A stretch of 64,000 bases of DNA from Beta vulgaris subsp. vulgaris (GCF_026745355.1 NC_079203.1:39156492-39220491); one strand, 5' to 3'; shown: positions 12,497-23,795, counted from the stretch's first letter. Notes: generated by a model from the letters alone, not told the origin. Program-made: numbers and translations.

Positions 12497-13276
12497 ACTA
12501 TGGTAAACAACTCAAACATATTATATACACTTAGTTTAATGTATTTATAGGTAGATTTGATTGCAAATACAACATATAGACTAGTTGGAACCAAAATTAG
12601 CCTTTTAGGCCATTTCGGGCCTTTTTCTTCCCAAATGAATGAAAATGACTTGTTTCATGCTAGTTTAAGTTAAAACACTCTAACATATCATATATACTTA
12701 GTTTGATGTATTTATAGGTAGATTTGATTGCAAATACAACATATAGACAGTTGGAACCAAAATTAGCCATTTTAGGCCATTTCGGGCCTTTTCTTCCCAA
12801 ATGAATGAAAATGACTTGTTTCATGCTAGTTTAAGTATAAACAACTCTAACATATCTATATACTTAGTTTATGTATTTATAGGTAGATTTGATTGCAAAT
12901 ACAACATATAGACTAGTTGGAACCAAAATTAGCCATTTTAGGCCATTTCGGGCCTTTTTCTTCCCAAATGAATGAAAATGACTTGTTTCATGCTAGTTTA
13001 AGTTAAACAACTCTAACATATCATATATACTTATTTTCATGTATTTATTGGTAGATTTGATTGTTAATACAACATATAGACTGTTGGAACCAAAATTAGC
13101 CATTTTAGGCCATTTCGGGCCGTTTTCTTCCCAAATGAATGAATATGAGTTGTTTCATGCTAGTTTAAGTTAAACAACTCTAACATATCATATACACTTA
13201 GTTTGATGTATTTATAAGTAGATTTGATTGCAAATACAACATATAGACTAGTTGGAACCAAAATTAGCCATTTTAG
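12497..13276. repeat. About 167-bp tandem repeat inside a CACTA intron
   Basis: The landmark CCAAAATTAG recurs at 12591, 12757, 12923, 13090 and 13258 (spacings 166, 166, 167, 168), giving about 4.7 units. It lies between the exon ending near 12500 and the exon starting at 13277. Each unit contains the AG-ended word CCATTTTAG. The last unit is cut at that word, which serves as the likely 3' splice site of the next exon. Confidence 0.92.
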
Positions 13277-14412
13277 TCTATTTTGAAAAACAGAACATGT
13301 TTCACCTTCCCGACGAGGTTCGATACAAGAAGCTCTACTTGTCTGCTCTGAACGTTAGATGGAGGGATTTTAAGAGTAAATTGGTATCTGGCTGGATAAC
13401 AATGACGAGAGTTAGATCAAAGAAAGAGAAGTTAGGTGATAGTCCGCCTGACGTATACAAGCATATCAAGAAGGAGGATTGGGCCACTTTCAAAGAAAAG
13501 ATGATGTCAGATCATGCTATAGTAAGTTTGTATTCTTATTATTAACTTGGTTTTATTGATTTAAATAATATTGTACTAACTTAATGTGTTTTTTTATTTT
13601 GCAGAAAAAGCGAGAAAAGGCGCTTGAGAGCGCAAAGAAGAACACACATCATCACCACTTAGGTCAGAGGAGTTATGGAGATGCTAGAGAGTTGTGGAGG
13701 CAGGAGAAATTCGGTCCACCTAGTTTTGATTCTGGATCGTCTTCTAGTACACCATCCTCTCTCGTCTCCTCCAGTACTAACCGGGGTGATGATTGGTGGT
13801 GCGCGATGCATAAGAAAGATCCTGTTACTAAACAGAGATTCATTCCAGATGAGGAAACAAAGAAAGCAGCTGACAAATACGTATGTATATCATTATAATT
13901 AACTTTTAATTTGACATGAATATTTTTTCATTTATTAACTACATTATTACTGTTAACTTGCTTTTTGGGCAGTTGGAGTACAAGGAGAAGCAAGCCAAGG
14001 GTGAGTTCATTCCGGTTCGTAACAGAGATGCCCTTTTTTGGCTCTTGGAGAGAAGCCAGATCATCCGGGTCGCTGTTACGGTTTGGGGGTGTTAATGTTG
14101 GCTATACCAAGGCTTTTGGACACGTACCTCGTACGCACTATAGGAGATCGATGAAAGAACAAGAGGAGGCACTCATACAGAAAATGAGTGAAAGGTGGAG
14201 GGAGGACATTGCCACATATGCAGAATGTGATGATTTCACCTTCACATCCATCTACCGGGCCATATTCTTCACCATCTGGTGGGCCATCTCCTTCTCATGT
14301 ACAGCCACCTACTCAGTCACCTGGGCTGTATCATTTTTTCCCTTCACCATTTGCTATGCCATCTCCTCCTACACAGCCGACTCAGCCTCCTATTCAACAT
14401 CTGCTTCACCAT

Positions 14413-14696
14413 TTCCTGGGCCATATTCTGGGCCATCTCTGGGCCATACTCTGGGCCACCTCTTGGGCCATCTCCTGGGCCACCTCTTGGGCCATTTCCT
14501 GGGCCACCTCTTGGGCCATCTCCTGGGCCACCTCTTGGGCCATTTCCTGGGCCACCTCTTGGGCCATTTCCTGGGCCATATCCTGGGCCATATCCTGGGC
14601 CATCTCTCTGGGCCACCTCTTGGGCCACCTCCTGGGCCATCTCCTGGGCCATCTCCTGGGCCACCTCCTGGGCCACCTCCTCGGCCATCTCCTGAG
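14413..14696 (+). repeat. 12-bp coding minisatellite encoding a Gly-Pro repeat
   Basis: About 24 copies of a 12-bp unit, GGGCCAYYTCYT. Because 12 is divisible by three, all three plus-strand frames and the minus frames stay open. The frame continuous with the GPS-PGPPLGP pattern is the likely native one, giving a tetrapeptide G-P-x-P/L repeat as a flexible linker between the transposase part and the Ulp1 part of the gene. Long open frames on the minus strand here are by-products of the repeat. Confidence 0.93.
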
Positions 14697-15938
14697 GTAG
14701 CTGCTTCAGAGCCCACTCATCTATGTACTCCATTATCTTGGATCAGACACTCATTCTCTCTCAGCTGAAGGTACATATAATTATTATATTTACATGTGCT
14801 TTATACAAAATATTATCTTATATACATGGCGCCCTATACTACGTGTTTTATTCATATAATATCAATATTACGTGTTGCTGTTAGGACGAGGTTCCGTGTC
14901 GATTGTATTTGGTAGATCCAACTAGTGGAGAGACTTGTCTAGTGGCAGATGCATATTCTTATGTTTTGATGAGACCACTACATTCATGGGTCTAGAATGA
15001 TGAATGATCACCTAAAAGTGAAAATTCATCGAATTATAGAGAAATATGGTCATTTGCCCTACTGTTCCCGTCCCTGCATATGAGATCGACACTACAGCTA
15101 CTGCTTTGGGTACTTGGGTGCAATGGCCAAAAAATTTAGCACAAATGTTAAGTGATGAGGTAATTTTTCATATAGGCCTCTATTTTTGTAAATATAATAG
15201 CCTTCAATTTAAAATTTCATAATCTTATGCCCATTTTGAAAAATAATTATTAGGTTATACCGACACCTAAAAAACAAAAAGGGATTTCGGGGGAGGCTGT
15301 TAGATCTTCTAGCCAGTTGCATTCATCAGCCGGTTCGGCTTCTCAGTTTAGTCCAGTTATCGACGATCGATCGTTCTTGGACTCCCTTACTGAGGACTGC
15401 AGGGAGTTAGCAGATACGCTTGCCCTTGCCGTCGCAGACGATGATGCTGTTGGTGTTACCTTGCCGAGATCCTTGTTCCATTATTTGACAGATGATGGCA
15501 CCGCTTTTCTGACCAAGGAGGATATTGGTCAGTTTTTGAGAGGAGAAATGATTAATATTTTTATTATCCAAGTCTACATGAGGTAACAATCATCAAAGTT
15601 ATGTTTTTTTTAACATTTAATTATATGGTAGTTGTATTTTTCACATATAGTTTACTTTTGCCAATTTTAAGGGCTACGCAGTCAGACTTGGCTGGATTTG
15701 GGGATTCTATGGACGTGTTTGTTGGATGTGTCCACAAAGCACCGTTATGGAGTCGCATTCATCATCGGAGGAGGTAACAAAGTACATTGTGCATGCTATG
15801 GTTGGATGCGTCGATGTAAATGCTAGTATCATGTTCGCGCCAATCTTTCAAGAGTAATCTTCTTTCTTAATATCTACAAATATTTATTGTTGCATGATAT
15901 ATGATTTTTCAAGTAATTATTGTTTAATCTTTCAATAG

Positions 15939-16576
15939 CCAACATTGGATGCTACTTGTCATATGTCCTTGCCTGGATAGTTTATATCTTCGATTCTGCC
16001 AGCTATCACAAACAGCGGAAGTTAAAGCTTAAATTGCCTATGATAGCGTAAGTTGATATATTTTTGGTATACTTTATATGAATTGAGATGGTAACATTCC
16101 ACAATTAAGGACTAAATCAAACAATGTTGTGTTATCTAGTGCTTTTAGGAGGTTTCGGATGAGCGGCCACAAAGTTCGTCGAGAGAAGTTTTGTGGAAAA
16201 TGTTGAGGTATGTATTGATCGAATTTCTTGATTCAATTTAAAGATTACTTTATTCTCATTATGCGGTAATTTTTCTCATTTTCTTATAACTTTTGATAAA
16301 GTGCCCGCAACAACAAGGAGGCACGGAGTGCGGTTATTTTGTGATGCGGTACATTTTTGACGTACTCGCTTCATATTTTGGTTCGTTGGATATGGACAAA
16401 GTAAGTTTATATAATTATTCATTTCCTATTTAATATATTTTAACTATTTGATGCTAACTTTGATAAATTATTTTCAGGTTGCTCAAACCTTTACCAAAGA
16501 TCCTTATACGGAGGATCAAATCAATGAGGTGAAGAATAAGTGGGCAAGATACTTTGTTGATGAGTGCATTGCATAG
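15939..16576 (+). pseudogene. Ulp1-like (C48) cysteine protease domain in the CACTA element
   Basis: The catalytic order can be read in three exons. The His is in QHWMLLVICP (about 15941-15970). The Asp is in YIFDSAS, reached after a small frameshift near 15985. The Gln and Cys are in CPQQQGGTECGYFVMRY (about 16301-16350). The last exon encodes KDPYTEDQINEVKNKWARYF and ends at 16576. All four catalytic-type residues are present, but the frameshift between His and Asp disables this copy. Ulp1 domains in plant Mutator and CACTA elements are an established phenomenon. Whether they act on SUMO is not shown. Confidence 0.85.
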
Positions 16577-17043
16577 GTTAGTTAGTTTATGTTAATATCC
16601 TTCTTTTCGTTCTAGCTAACTTTAGACGAACATATAAATATTTTTGTAGTGCTAACTTTAGACCAACTTGTACAACCAACTTTGTAGTGATGGATTATCA
16701 TGATATATATAAATATTTTTGTTGGATTATTATGGAATTGCATTTATGTTGGTTGGGTTAAATATGATGTTGGTTTGTTGGCTTGAATATTGGATGTGTA
16801 TGTTGGAGATCATGGTGGTTGTTTGATGGATTTATGATTTGCTTGGATGGTGGATTCGGAGATGTTATTGGTTGTTGTACAGGTTAATTAAGTCCCTATT
16901 ATGGGTTTATCCAATTTACAAACGGAGCTCTGCCGAAATTTATGCAGAAAATTTATTAGCATATTGCTGGATAGCTTCATCAAGGTTGCATATATAGCTT
17001 CCTCTTCACTAATATAAAACAAAAAAAAAAAAAAAAAAAAAAA

Positions 17044-17417
17044 GGGAATATTGCTGCGGTTTCGGTCCAGAAACCGCAGCAATATTACTTTTTTTATTAT
17101 AAAAAAATAATATTGCTGCGGTTCTTGGACAGAAACCGCAGCAATATTAATTTTTATAATAAAAAAAGTAATATTGCTGCGGTTTTTGGCCCTAAACCGC
17201 AGCAATATTACTTTTTGGGACACCTTATATCACCACAATTCCTAATATTGCTGCGGTTTGGTATAAAAAACCGCAGCAATATTACGTAATATTGCTGCGG
17301 TTTAAAACCGCAGCAATATTTTTAATACCTATTGCTGCGCCCTCATTTGCTGCGCGCCCTATTCCGCAGCAATAGGGCACTTTTTAACCGCAGCAAGTAG
17401 GCTTTTTTCTACTAGTG
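17044..17417. repeat. CACTA right subterminal hairpin array
   Basis: Five palindromes with arms AATATTGCTGCGGTT and its complement (about 17047-17086, 17109-17148, 17170-17209, 17244-17283, 17288-17320) and a shorter variant (17331-17374), then the terminal inverted repeat. The array sits just after a poly(A) run (about 17020-17043). The open frame that reads across it on the minus strand is an artefact of the repeats. Confidence 0.9.
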
Positions 17418-17420
17418 TCT

Positions 17421-18628
17421 ATCCCCTTCACAAAGTCCTATTCAATTTGGTATGGAGAGGACTCATTCCTCGCACTGAAAAGAGGAATGAAGTGGGTCTC
17501 TTAGATATGTGTTAGATGTTTTGTTTGGACCACCACATTCAAATCAACTTCCCTTCTCTTTTTATTCAACATCTTATCCATTGTATTGAAAATAATTGTG
17601 TTATTGGGTATGGTGCATTAATAACTTCTCTCCTTCATCACTTTGAAGAGAGACTCACTGGTTGGCCTACATTAGGAGTCAAACAAGGGAACATCTTGAT
17701 TGAGAAGACTCTTAATGGACTTGGTCTTTCTGTCCAAGAAGGAGTGCTCATTCAAGGGAGAATAGCTCCAAGTTCCTCAAGCAAAAGGAAAATGCCTAAG
17801 GTTGACATAGAGGAACAAGATAATGATGTTATCTTGGAGGAACATGTTCCTAAGCCGGAGGAACCGAAACCAAAGAGGCGCAAACACATTGCCACCAAGC
17901 CTAGATTTCCTGTTCCTCAGAGAGTGAGGAAGAGTAATCGTTTGAAGATTGCTCCTGTTGTTTCTGTTCCTTCCAACAAGGACTCCCCTTTAGTCCTTTC
18001 GGATGCTGAGGAACAGGAACCCTCCACTCTCAAGGAACCCACTCCACCATCATCACCAAAGCTATCTGTTCCTTTCACAAAATTGACCTCCATTTCTCCC
18101 TCATCCTTCTTTGTTCCTTCCAGCTTTGAGCAGATGAAGGATGAAATAAAAGGAACTAACCCTTTTGCTTCTACCTCCACAACTCTTCCACCAACACCAC
18201 CATTTCTTCCTCCCCTTTACAACCCCTCTCCATCTGTTTCCACTCCCGGAACTGATGAGCCTTCCACTCAACCTCCTCCAGTTCCTCCACAAAATCATCC
18301 TTCTGCCTCCGATTCCAAGGGTAAGGAACAATAATCTCCGGATGACTGTAGCTGGGTTAATGATGTTTGTCTTCCTGCTCAACACATGATAAAATTTTAT
18401 AATCACCTTCACTGGACTTTGGATGCTAAAACTGACAAAATGATGAGTCTTATGAAGATCCTAAGTGATACGGTGATTGCACAACAAAAGAAGATGGACA
18501 CTATGGCCCTAGCTTTGGAGGAGTTGAAGGAACAAGTTGGACATAATCATGGGGAGGTAATGAAGAAGCTGGAAGATGTGGTTGAAGAAGAGATTGTAGA
18601 GGAACACCATTCCCCTTCCCTTTCTTAG
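17421..18628 (+). pseudogene. Retroelement ORF, 3' part, with two in-frame stops
   Basis: Continues the frame of 6219-6897 once the CACTA and one TCT are disregarded; the combined length is 1887 bp, exactly 629 codons. Stops occur at TAG 17513-17515 and TAA 18332-18334. The natural end is TAG 18626-18628. Visible parts: a globular segment (about 17516-17770, FCLDHHIQINFPSLF), a basic patch KPKRRKHIATKPRFPVPQ, a long Pro/Ser/Thr-rich linker, and a predicted coiled coil near the end (KMDTMALALEELKEQVGHNH). It belongs with plant retroelement 'putative plant transposon protein' families. No protease, reverse transcriptase or integrase is present, consistent with a non-autonomous element. Confidence 0.72.
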
Positions 18629-19190
18629 TTTTTTTTTTGTTGTTGTTCCTGTTTCCTTTTCAAGGAACACAACTGTTGTTTAATCCTTTTTCTTTTCCTT
18701 TCTTTGTTTTTGTTATGGAACAAGTGCTATATATAAACAATGACTTTTGCTATTATGTCAGTGTTTCCGAATGTTTTCGCATAATTTCTTCCTTGGAATG
18801 GCTAGTATTCTGTGATTGATGTTTGAGCAAGTTTACCCTTTTCAATTCTAACTCAACTTGCTTATGGTCTTAAGGTGTTAAATCAATTCATCAATACACG
18901 CAGAGACTATTCTTTTTGAGGATGACAAAGGGGGGAAAGATTTAAGGAACAAACTGTACATAAACATAATCTGAAAAATCTGGAAAAAATTAAAAATTAG
19001 GATAAGGTAAATGAAAAATCAAAAATAGGTTAATGTAAATGAAAAATCAAAATTAAAAACATTAAGTAACTTATTTAATTGTGTTTTATTTTTCATTTTC
19101 TTCTTTATTGTTTTATCATTCTCATTCACTTATATTATTTGTTGTTGCCTTAGTTTGTACCTTTGTTGTCATCATCAAAAAGGGGGAAAT
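18629..19190 (+). other. 3' untranslated region and polypurine tract of the retroelement
   Basis: AT-rich non-coding DNA after the ORF, closing with the polypurine tract AAAAAGGGGGAAAT (about 19177-19190). The tract lies immediately before the LTR start TGTTGAACCC, where plus-strand priming would occur. Confidence 0.75.
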
Positions 19191-20558
19191 TGTTGAACCC
19201 TAGTTTTGATGATGACAAAGAAACAAAGCTGCAAACTAAGTAGTGAACTAATGAGTTATTTAAGTGTATGATGTTTAAGGTATCAATGAAAGGAACTGGG
19301 AGAATACGAAGTCAAGGAAGAAGTCAAGAGAGAATTTCAAAGGCTAAGTAAAGAAGTTTCTCTAAGTTGATACTGGAGCAAGCATTGGATCAAGAAGAAT
19401 AAAAGCTAGGCGTTTTATTTTCTAGTTCCATTGTAAGGAACAAAGTAAGGATGGTAAGGAACATTGGCATTTTTATTTGAGAATGAGAGTTTGTTCCTTT
19501 GTAAGGAACAAACTAAGTGGCACTAAACGAATCTGTTAAAGGAACTTGGTTTATAAAAGGAACTAGACTTAGGCGTGCAAAAGTATAACGGTACAATTAT
19601 GCAATTGAGTAAGTCATGCCTAAATTATAGGAATTTAGTTTTATCTAATTTAAAATCAGTTTTAATAGAAAATCTGTTTAAGGAAAAGATTTTGTTTTTC
19701 GGAAAATATAAGAAAATAATTATCCGGTTTTATAAAGAGTTTGTTTAAAAGATAATATTTTCTTAAAGATTAAAAATTCAGTTTTAATAATAAAATCTGT
19801 TTTATGTCTAACTGATTTTCGGATAAAACTCAAGAAACTCCTAATCTTTAGGAGTTGTGGCTAAAATATATCCACGTTCATAATGAGATCATGGGATCAT
19901 GGGACATGATGAGAAACGTGTTCCTTAGGGGAAGGAACATCATGGGTTAATGGACTTAACATGTAATCGAGTTTTACTCCCACGTTCTTCATGATGGTCA
20001 CTATAAATATTGAAGTCTAAATGAGTTCCAAAGTGTGTCTGACTAAGTAATTAAGTGAGTTTAACTAATTAAGTATCAGTGCCTTCATTCTCTCTTAATA
20101 GCCATTTGTTCTTTGCTTTCTTACTCTAATTCCACTAAGCTTATTTCGATCAATTGTATTTTGGTTTTTGGGGTAAGGGAACTTTGAGTGAAGTTCTGTA
20201 AGAGAGAGGCTTTGAGTTAAGCTTGTATGAGTGAGAAAACTTCAAGTGAAGTTGAGAGGAACTGTTGTTAAGGGAACAGTGGCTCAGGAACTTGAGTTTA
20301 GGAACTCAAGGTGTGCTCGAGTTAGAATTAAGTTGTAACAAAGTTGTTTGGCCTAATTAGTGAAAGAGTTGAGTTTAAAATCCCTAGTGGTCGAGGTTGT
20401 TTCTTCTTGTTGGGCCCAAGAAGTTTTTCCTCGTAAAAATCCCTTGTGTTCCTCTAGTTTGTTTATTCGTTTAAGTTTTAATTTCCGCAAAAAGTTACGT
20501 TTATTTCTACACACAATTCACCACCCCCCCCTCTTGTAGTGTTCCTAGGGAAATAACA
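19191..20558 (+). mobile_element. 3' LTR of the non-autonomous retroelement (Copia SIRE/Maximus-like style)
   Basis: Begins TGTTGAACCCTAGTTTTGATG just after a polypurine tract and ends ...AGGGAAATAACA, giving TG...CA ends. It has the AATTCACC-plus-C-run close to its end that is common in SIRE/Maximus-type plant LTRs. At 20559 the sequence switches abruptly to Athila reverse transcriptase (minus strand), so the element inserted in an Athila. The matching 5' LTR is not present left of 6219. The element is therefore truncated, or was rearranged, on its left side. Confidence 0.8.
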
Positions 20559-23012
20559 GACCTAAAACTACTCCTTTTTCCAACCATAAAATGACATTTT
20601 TCAAAATTTAACACAAGGTTAGTCTCGACACATCTTTTCAAAGCAAGAGATAAATTGTGAAGGCACAAGTCAAAATCATCACCAAAAACCGTAAAATCAT
20701 CCATAAAGACTTCTATAGAATTATCAAGCAAGTCAGAAAATATGCTCATCATACAACGTTGAAATGTACCTGGTGCATTACAAAGTCCAAAAGGCATTTT
20801 CCTAAATGCAAATGTGCCAAAAGGGAAAGTGAAGGTAGTCTTTTCTTGGTCCTCAAGGGCAATGGGAACTTGAATGTATTCAGAATATCCATCAAGAAAA
20901 CAAAAGAAAGAACGTCCTGCAAGCTTTTCTAACATTTGGTCAATATATGGTAAGGGAAAGTGGTCTTTTCTAGTGGCTTGATTAAGTTTCCTATAATCTA
21001 CACACTCTCCACCCATTGGACACTCTAGTAGGAACAAGTTCTCCTTTATTATTCTCAACAACCGTTATTCCCGTTTTCTTAGGCACGACATGAATAGAAC
21101 TTACCCACTTTGAATCTGAAATCGGAAAAATGACACCTGCATCTCGCCACTTAAGAATTTCCTTTTTTACTACATCCATCATTGAAGGATTAAGTCTCCT
21201 TTGGGCTTCTCTAACAGGTTTGGCATCATTTTCTAAATATATTTTATGCATACACAAGGTAGGACTAATTCCTTTAATGTCGGCGATGGTCCATCGTATG
21301 GCCTCTTTGTATTCCTTAAGAACATTTAACAATTTTTCCTCTTGTGACTCAGAAAGTGAACTAGAAATGATGATTGGCAAAGTGTCATTTTCACCCAAAT
21401 AAGCATACTTAAGGTTATTAGGTAGGGATTTTAGTTCAAGTTTAGGGGGTGATTGAATAGATGGGATTAACTTTTGAGTATTGACAGGCAATTCACAACT
21501 TGAAACAGATTGCATATTATTAGCACATGTATTTGCCGACTCATAATTAATACTTCCAGATCCAAAATCAATTTGTGCAGCAACATGATTCTCTAAATGT
21601 GCAGTGAGAGGAGATTCAACAAAAGATTCAACATGGAATGAGTTGATAATAGTAGCATCAAGAAGATAATCATCCATGTTCAATTCTGTTAAATTTTTAT
21701 CAAAACTGTTATCACACAACTCGTAAACTCTGTTAAAATTTTCTTGTTTAATGCAATCAACCTCATCTATACAATCCACAAAGTTCACATCCAGTATGTT
21801 AGAAGGGTATCTCATCGCATCATATATGTTAAGTTTAATCATTTCACCATCAAATTCAAAAGAAATAGTACCCTCTGACACATCAATTTTTGCTTTAGCG
21901 ATTTTGAGAAAGGGTCTCCCTAACAACAATGGCACGTCAATAGATTCAAGCGTATCACCCATATCAAAAATATAGAAGTCAACAGGAAACACTAACTCAT
22001 TCACTTGAACTAAAACGTCCTCTAAGACTCCTAAGGGATATGCTTGTGATCTATCGGCTAACTGAATTACTACGTTCGTTTTAGAGAGGGGGCCCAAGTT
22101 CAAAGATTTATAGATTGATTTAGGCATTACGCTAATCGAGGCTCCTAAGTCAAGCATACACCTCTTAAGCTCATAGTTTCCTATCTTGCAAGGTATAGAA
22201 AACATCCCAGGATCCTTACATTTAGGAGGTATTTTCTTTTGAATAACAGCAGAAACGTTCTCCCCCACACATACTTTTTCACCACTCTGAATTTTCCTTT
22301 TGTTAGTCCACAAGTCTTTTAAGAATTTAGCGTATTTAGGCATTTGCTTGATTGCATCTAAGAGAGGTATGTTTATTTCAACCTTCCTAAATGTCCTTAA
22401 AATGTCATTGTCTAATTCTTCTTTCCTAGAGTTAGCAAAACGTGAGGGAAATGGCACTATCTTCCTAGGATCAGGTTTATTTGAAAAAGGAGCCATGGTA
22501 GGTTTTTCTTTTCTCATCTTCACTACTTCGTTTTCCACATTCTGGATCTCAATCTCACCACTAATATCATTAATCTGCCCAATGTTGTTACCTTTTAATT
22601 TTTCACTATCATGTTCTATGGCTTCATGACTCACCTCGACTTCGTTTTCAACCTTACCTCGATTTTCAAGTTCTTTACCACTTCTCAAAGTTATGGCTTT
22701 AGTTTCATCTATCAAGTGATGTATAGGCTTTTCAAAAACTTTTCCATCCAATTTACTTTCTATGTTGCTAAGAGTAGTACATATTTGTTTTATTTGGTTA
22801 TCTAGATGGTGAAGGTGATTTTCAGTTTGTTGTTGTTTATTAAATTCATGAGAGTGAACTTTTTTTATTTGGAGAGCTAGTTGTTTTACTAGATTTTCCA
22901 AAGACTCATGTTGAGTACTAAAACTAGAAACTTTAGTACTAATATTAGTAACTACAACTTTAAATTCAGCAATTTGTTCAGTTTGCTCCTTCTGTTGCCT
23001 TTGGATTTTCAC
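20559..23012 (-). pseudogene. Athila pol: aspartic protease and reverse transcriptase, frameshifted and truncated
   Basis: Open from about 23012 to 20991, shifted near 21000, then open again to 20559. Domains in order: a charged gag C-terminal part; a retropepsin whose active-site block reads M-L-D-L-G-A-S-I-S-V-M-P, followed by PLLLGRPFL; then the RT with DYRKLNQATRKDHFPLPYID, FGLCNAPGTFQRCM and the catalytic VFMDDF. The sequence pattern is that of Athila elements. One extra A in the final codons shifts the frame just before the LTR junction. These proteins mature and copy the element's own RNA; this copy cannot. Confidence 0.92.
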
Positions 23013-23665
23013 TTCAGAATTATTTTTCGTCCCATATTATTCATTGTTAAGGGCCGTAGTAGTTATGAACTCTCTCGCTTCAGTAGGAGTTTTATTCACC
23101 AAAGTTCCACCACTAGCGATATCTATTAAACGTTTCTGATCATCTAACAAACCATCATAAAAACATTCAATTAGGACTTTCTCACCTCAATTGATGTTGT
23201 GGGCATGAAATGCAAAGTTTATTAAATCTTTTCCAATACTCATGCAATTGCTCATTTTATCTTGATCAATACTACATATTTGTCTCCTTTAATCTAGTTA
23301 TGTTAGCAGGTTGGTATTTTTCAAGAAAAACTCTCCGAAGGCTATCCCAAGAAGTAATAGATCCAACGGGAAGATAAAGTAACCAATCTTTAGCTAAATC
23401 ATGTAAAGTAAAAAGGAAAACACGAAGTTTAATACCATCATCATCTTTACCATTTAACGACAAAGTAGAGCAAGCAAGAGAAAATTCTTGTACGTAAATG
23501 TCTATGAGCATCTTCCTTATCATGACCATAAAATTTAGGGAGAATTCCGATAAAACCTGGATCAAGTTTTAATGGTTTCTCTAAGGCGGGAAAAATAACA
23601 CTCATGGGTGTCTCATATGCATTGAACATATGTTCTTTCAAGCTCTTTTCACCTTCTCCTGCCAT
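23013..23665 (-). pseudogene. Athila gag, degenerate
   Basis: A minus-strand ATG at 23663-23665 starts M-A-G-E-G-E-K-S, and the frame is lost near 23530. The retrotransposon gag signature continues in another frame (KDWLLYLPVGSITSWDSL, FLEKYQPANITRLKE), and further pieces (GGTLVNKTPTEAREFI) occur near 23060-23130. A TAA near 23037-23039 separates it from the downstream pol-containing frame. At least three lesions. Confidence 0.82.
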
Positions 23666-23795
23666 TTCACTAGCTAAAAGTCACACAGAAAATATAAATG
23701 TAAATATACGATCAAGTAACAAGAACCTAGAATTAAACAAATAACTAGATAAATAATAATACTAAAACAATAGTCTAAAATAATAAATTATACAG

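Larger units (their letters stand above)
11872..16576 (+). pseudogene. CACTA second gene: TNPA-like plant transposase joined to a Ulp1-like C48 protease
   Basis: Multi-exon. A first ATG at 11872 opens an acidic Ser/Asp-rich exon that soon meets a stop at 11977-11979. Later exons at about 12370-12500 and 13277-13520 encode NVRWRDFKSKL and KHIKKEDWATF; about 13605-13880 encodes KNTHHHHLGQRSYGDARELW. These are the plant transposase (Ptta/En/Spm) signature. Then comes a Gly/Pro minisatellite (14413-14696), further exons, and a C-terminal cysteine protease region (15939-16576) ending at TAG 16574-16576. Several stops and frameshifts interrupt the frame. In En/Spm the TNPA product binds the subterminal repeats. 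A Ulp1 domain would process SUMO-like proteins if active, but that activity is inference only. Confidence 0.8.
6898..17417 (+). mobile_element. Complete CACTA (En/Spm, CMC) DNA transposon, 10.5 kb
   Basis: Begins CACTAGTAGAATAAATGC and ends with the complement of CACTAGTAGAAAAAAGCC. It is flanked by the 3-bp direct repeat TCT (6895-6897, 17418-17420), the expected CACTA target duplication. Both ends carry arrays of subterminal palindromes. Inside are a TNPD-type transposase pseudogene (8383-11749) and a second gene of TNPA/Ulp1 type (11872-16576), in the same orientation. It is inserted in the ORF of a retroelement, so it is younger than that element. Both genes carry frameshifts or stops, so this copy is probably not autonomous, though its ends look intact. 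Confidence 0.95.

Noticed and set aside
14344..14733. Long minus-strand frames rich in MAQEVAQ or GPGNGPRGG
   Set aside because: By-products of the 12-bp minisatellite, which has no stop codon in most frames; the plus-strand gene accounts for the region.
16888..17223. Open reading frame on the minus strand at the CACTA right end
   Set aside because: It consists of the palindromic subterminal repeats and an A-rich run; no protein domain, and the frame arises from the repeat itself.
22300..22629. Plus-strand frames across the Athila region
   Set aside because: Shadows of the minus-strand gag-pol; they carry no domains and overlap clear protease/RT motifs on the other strand.
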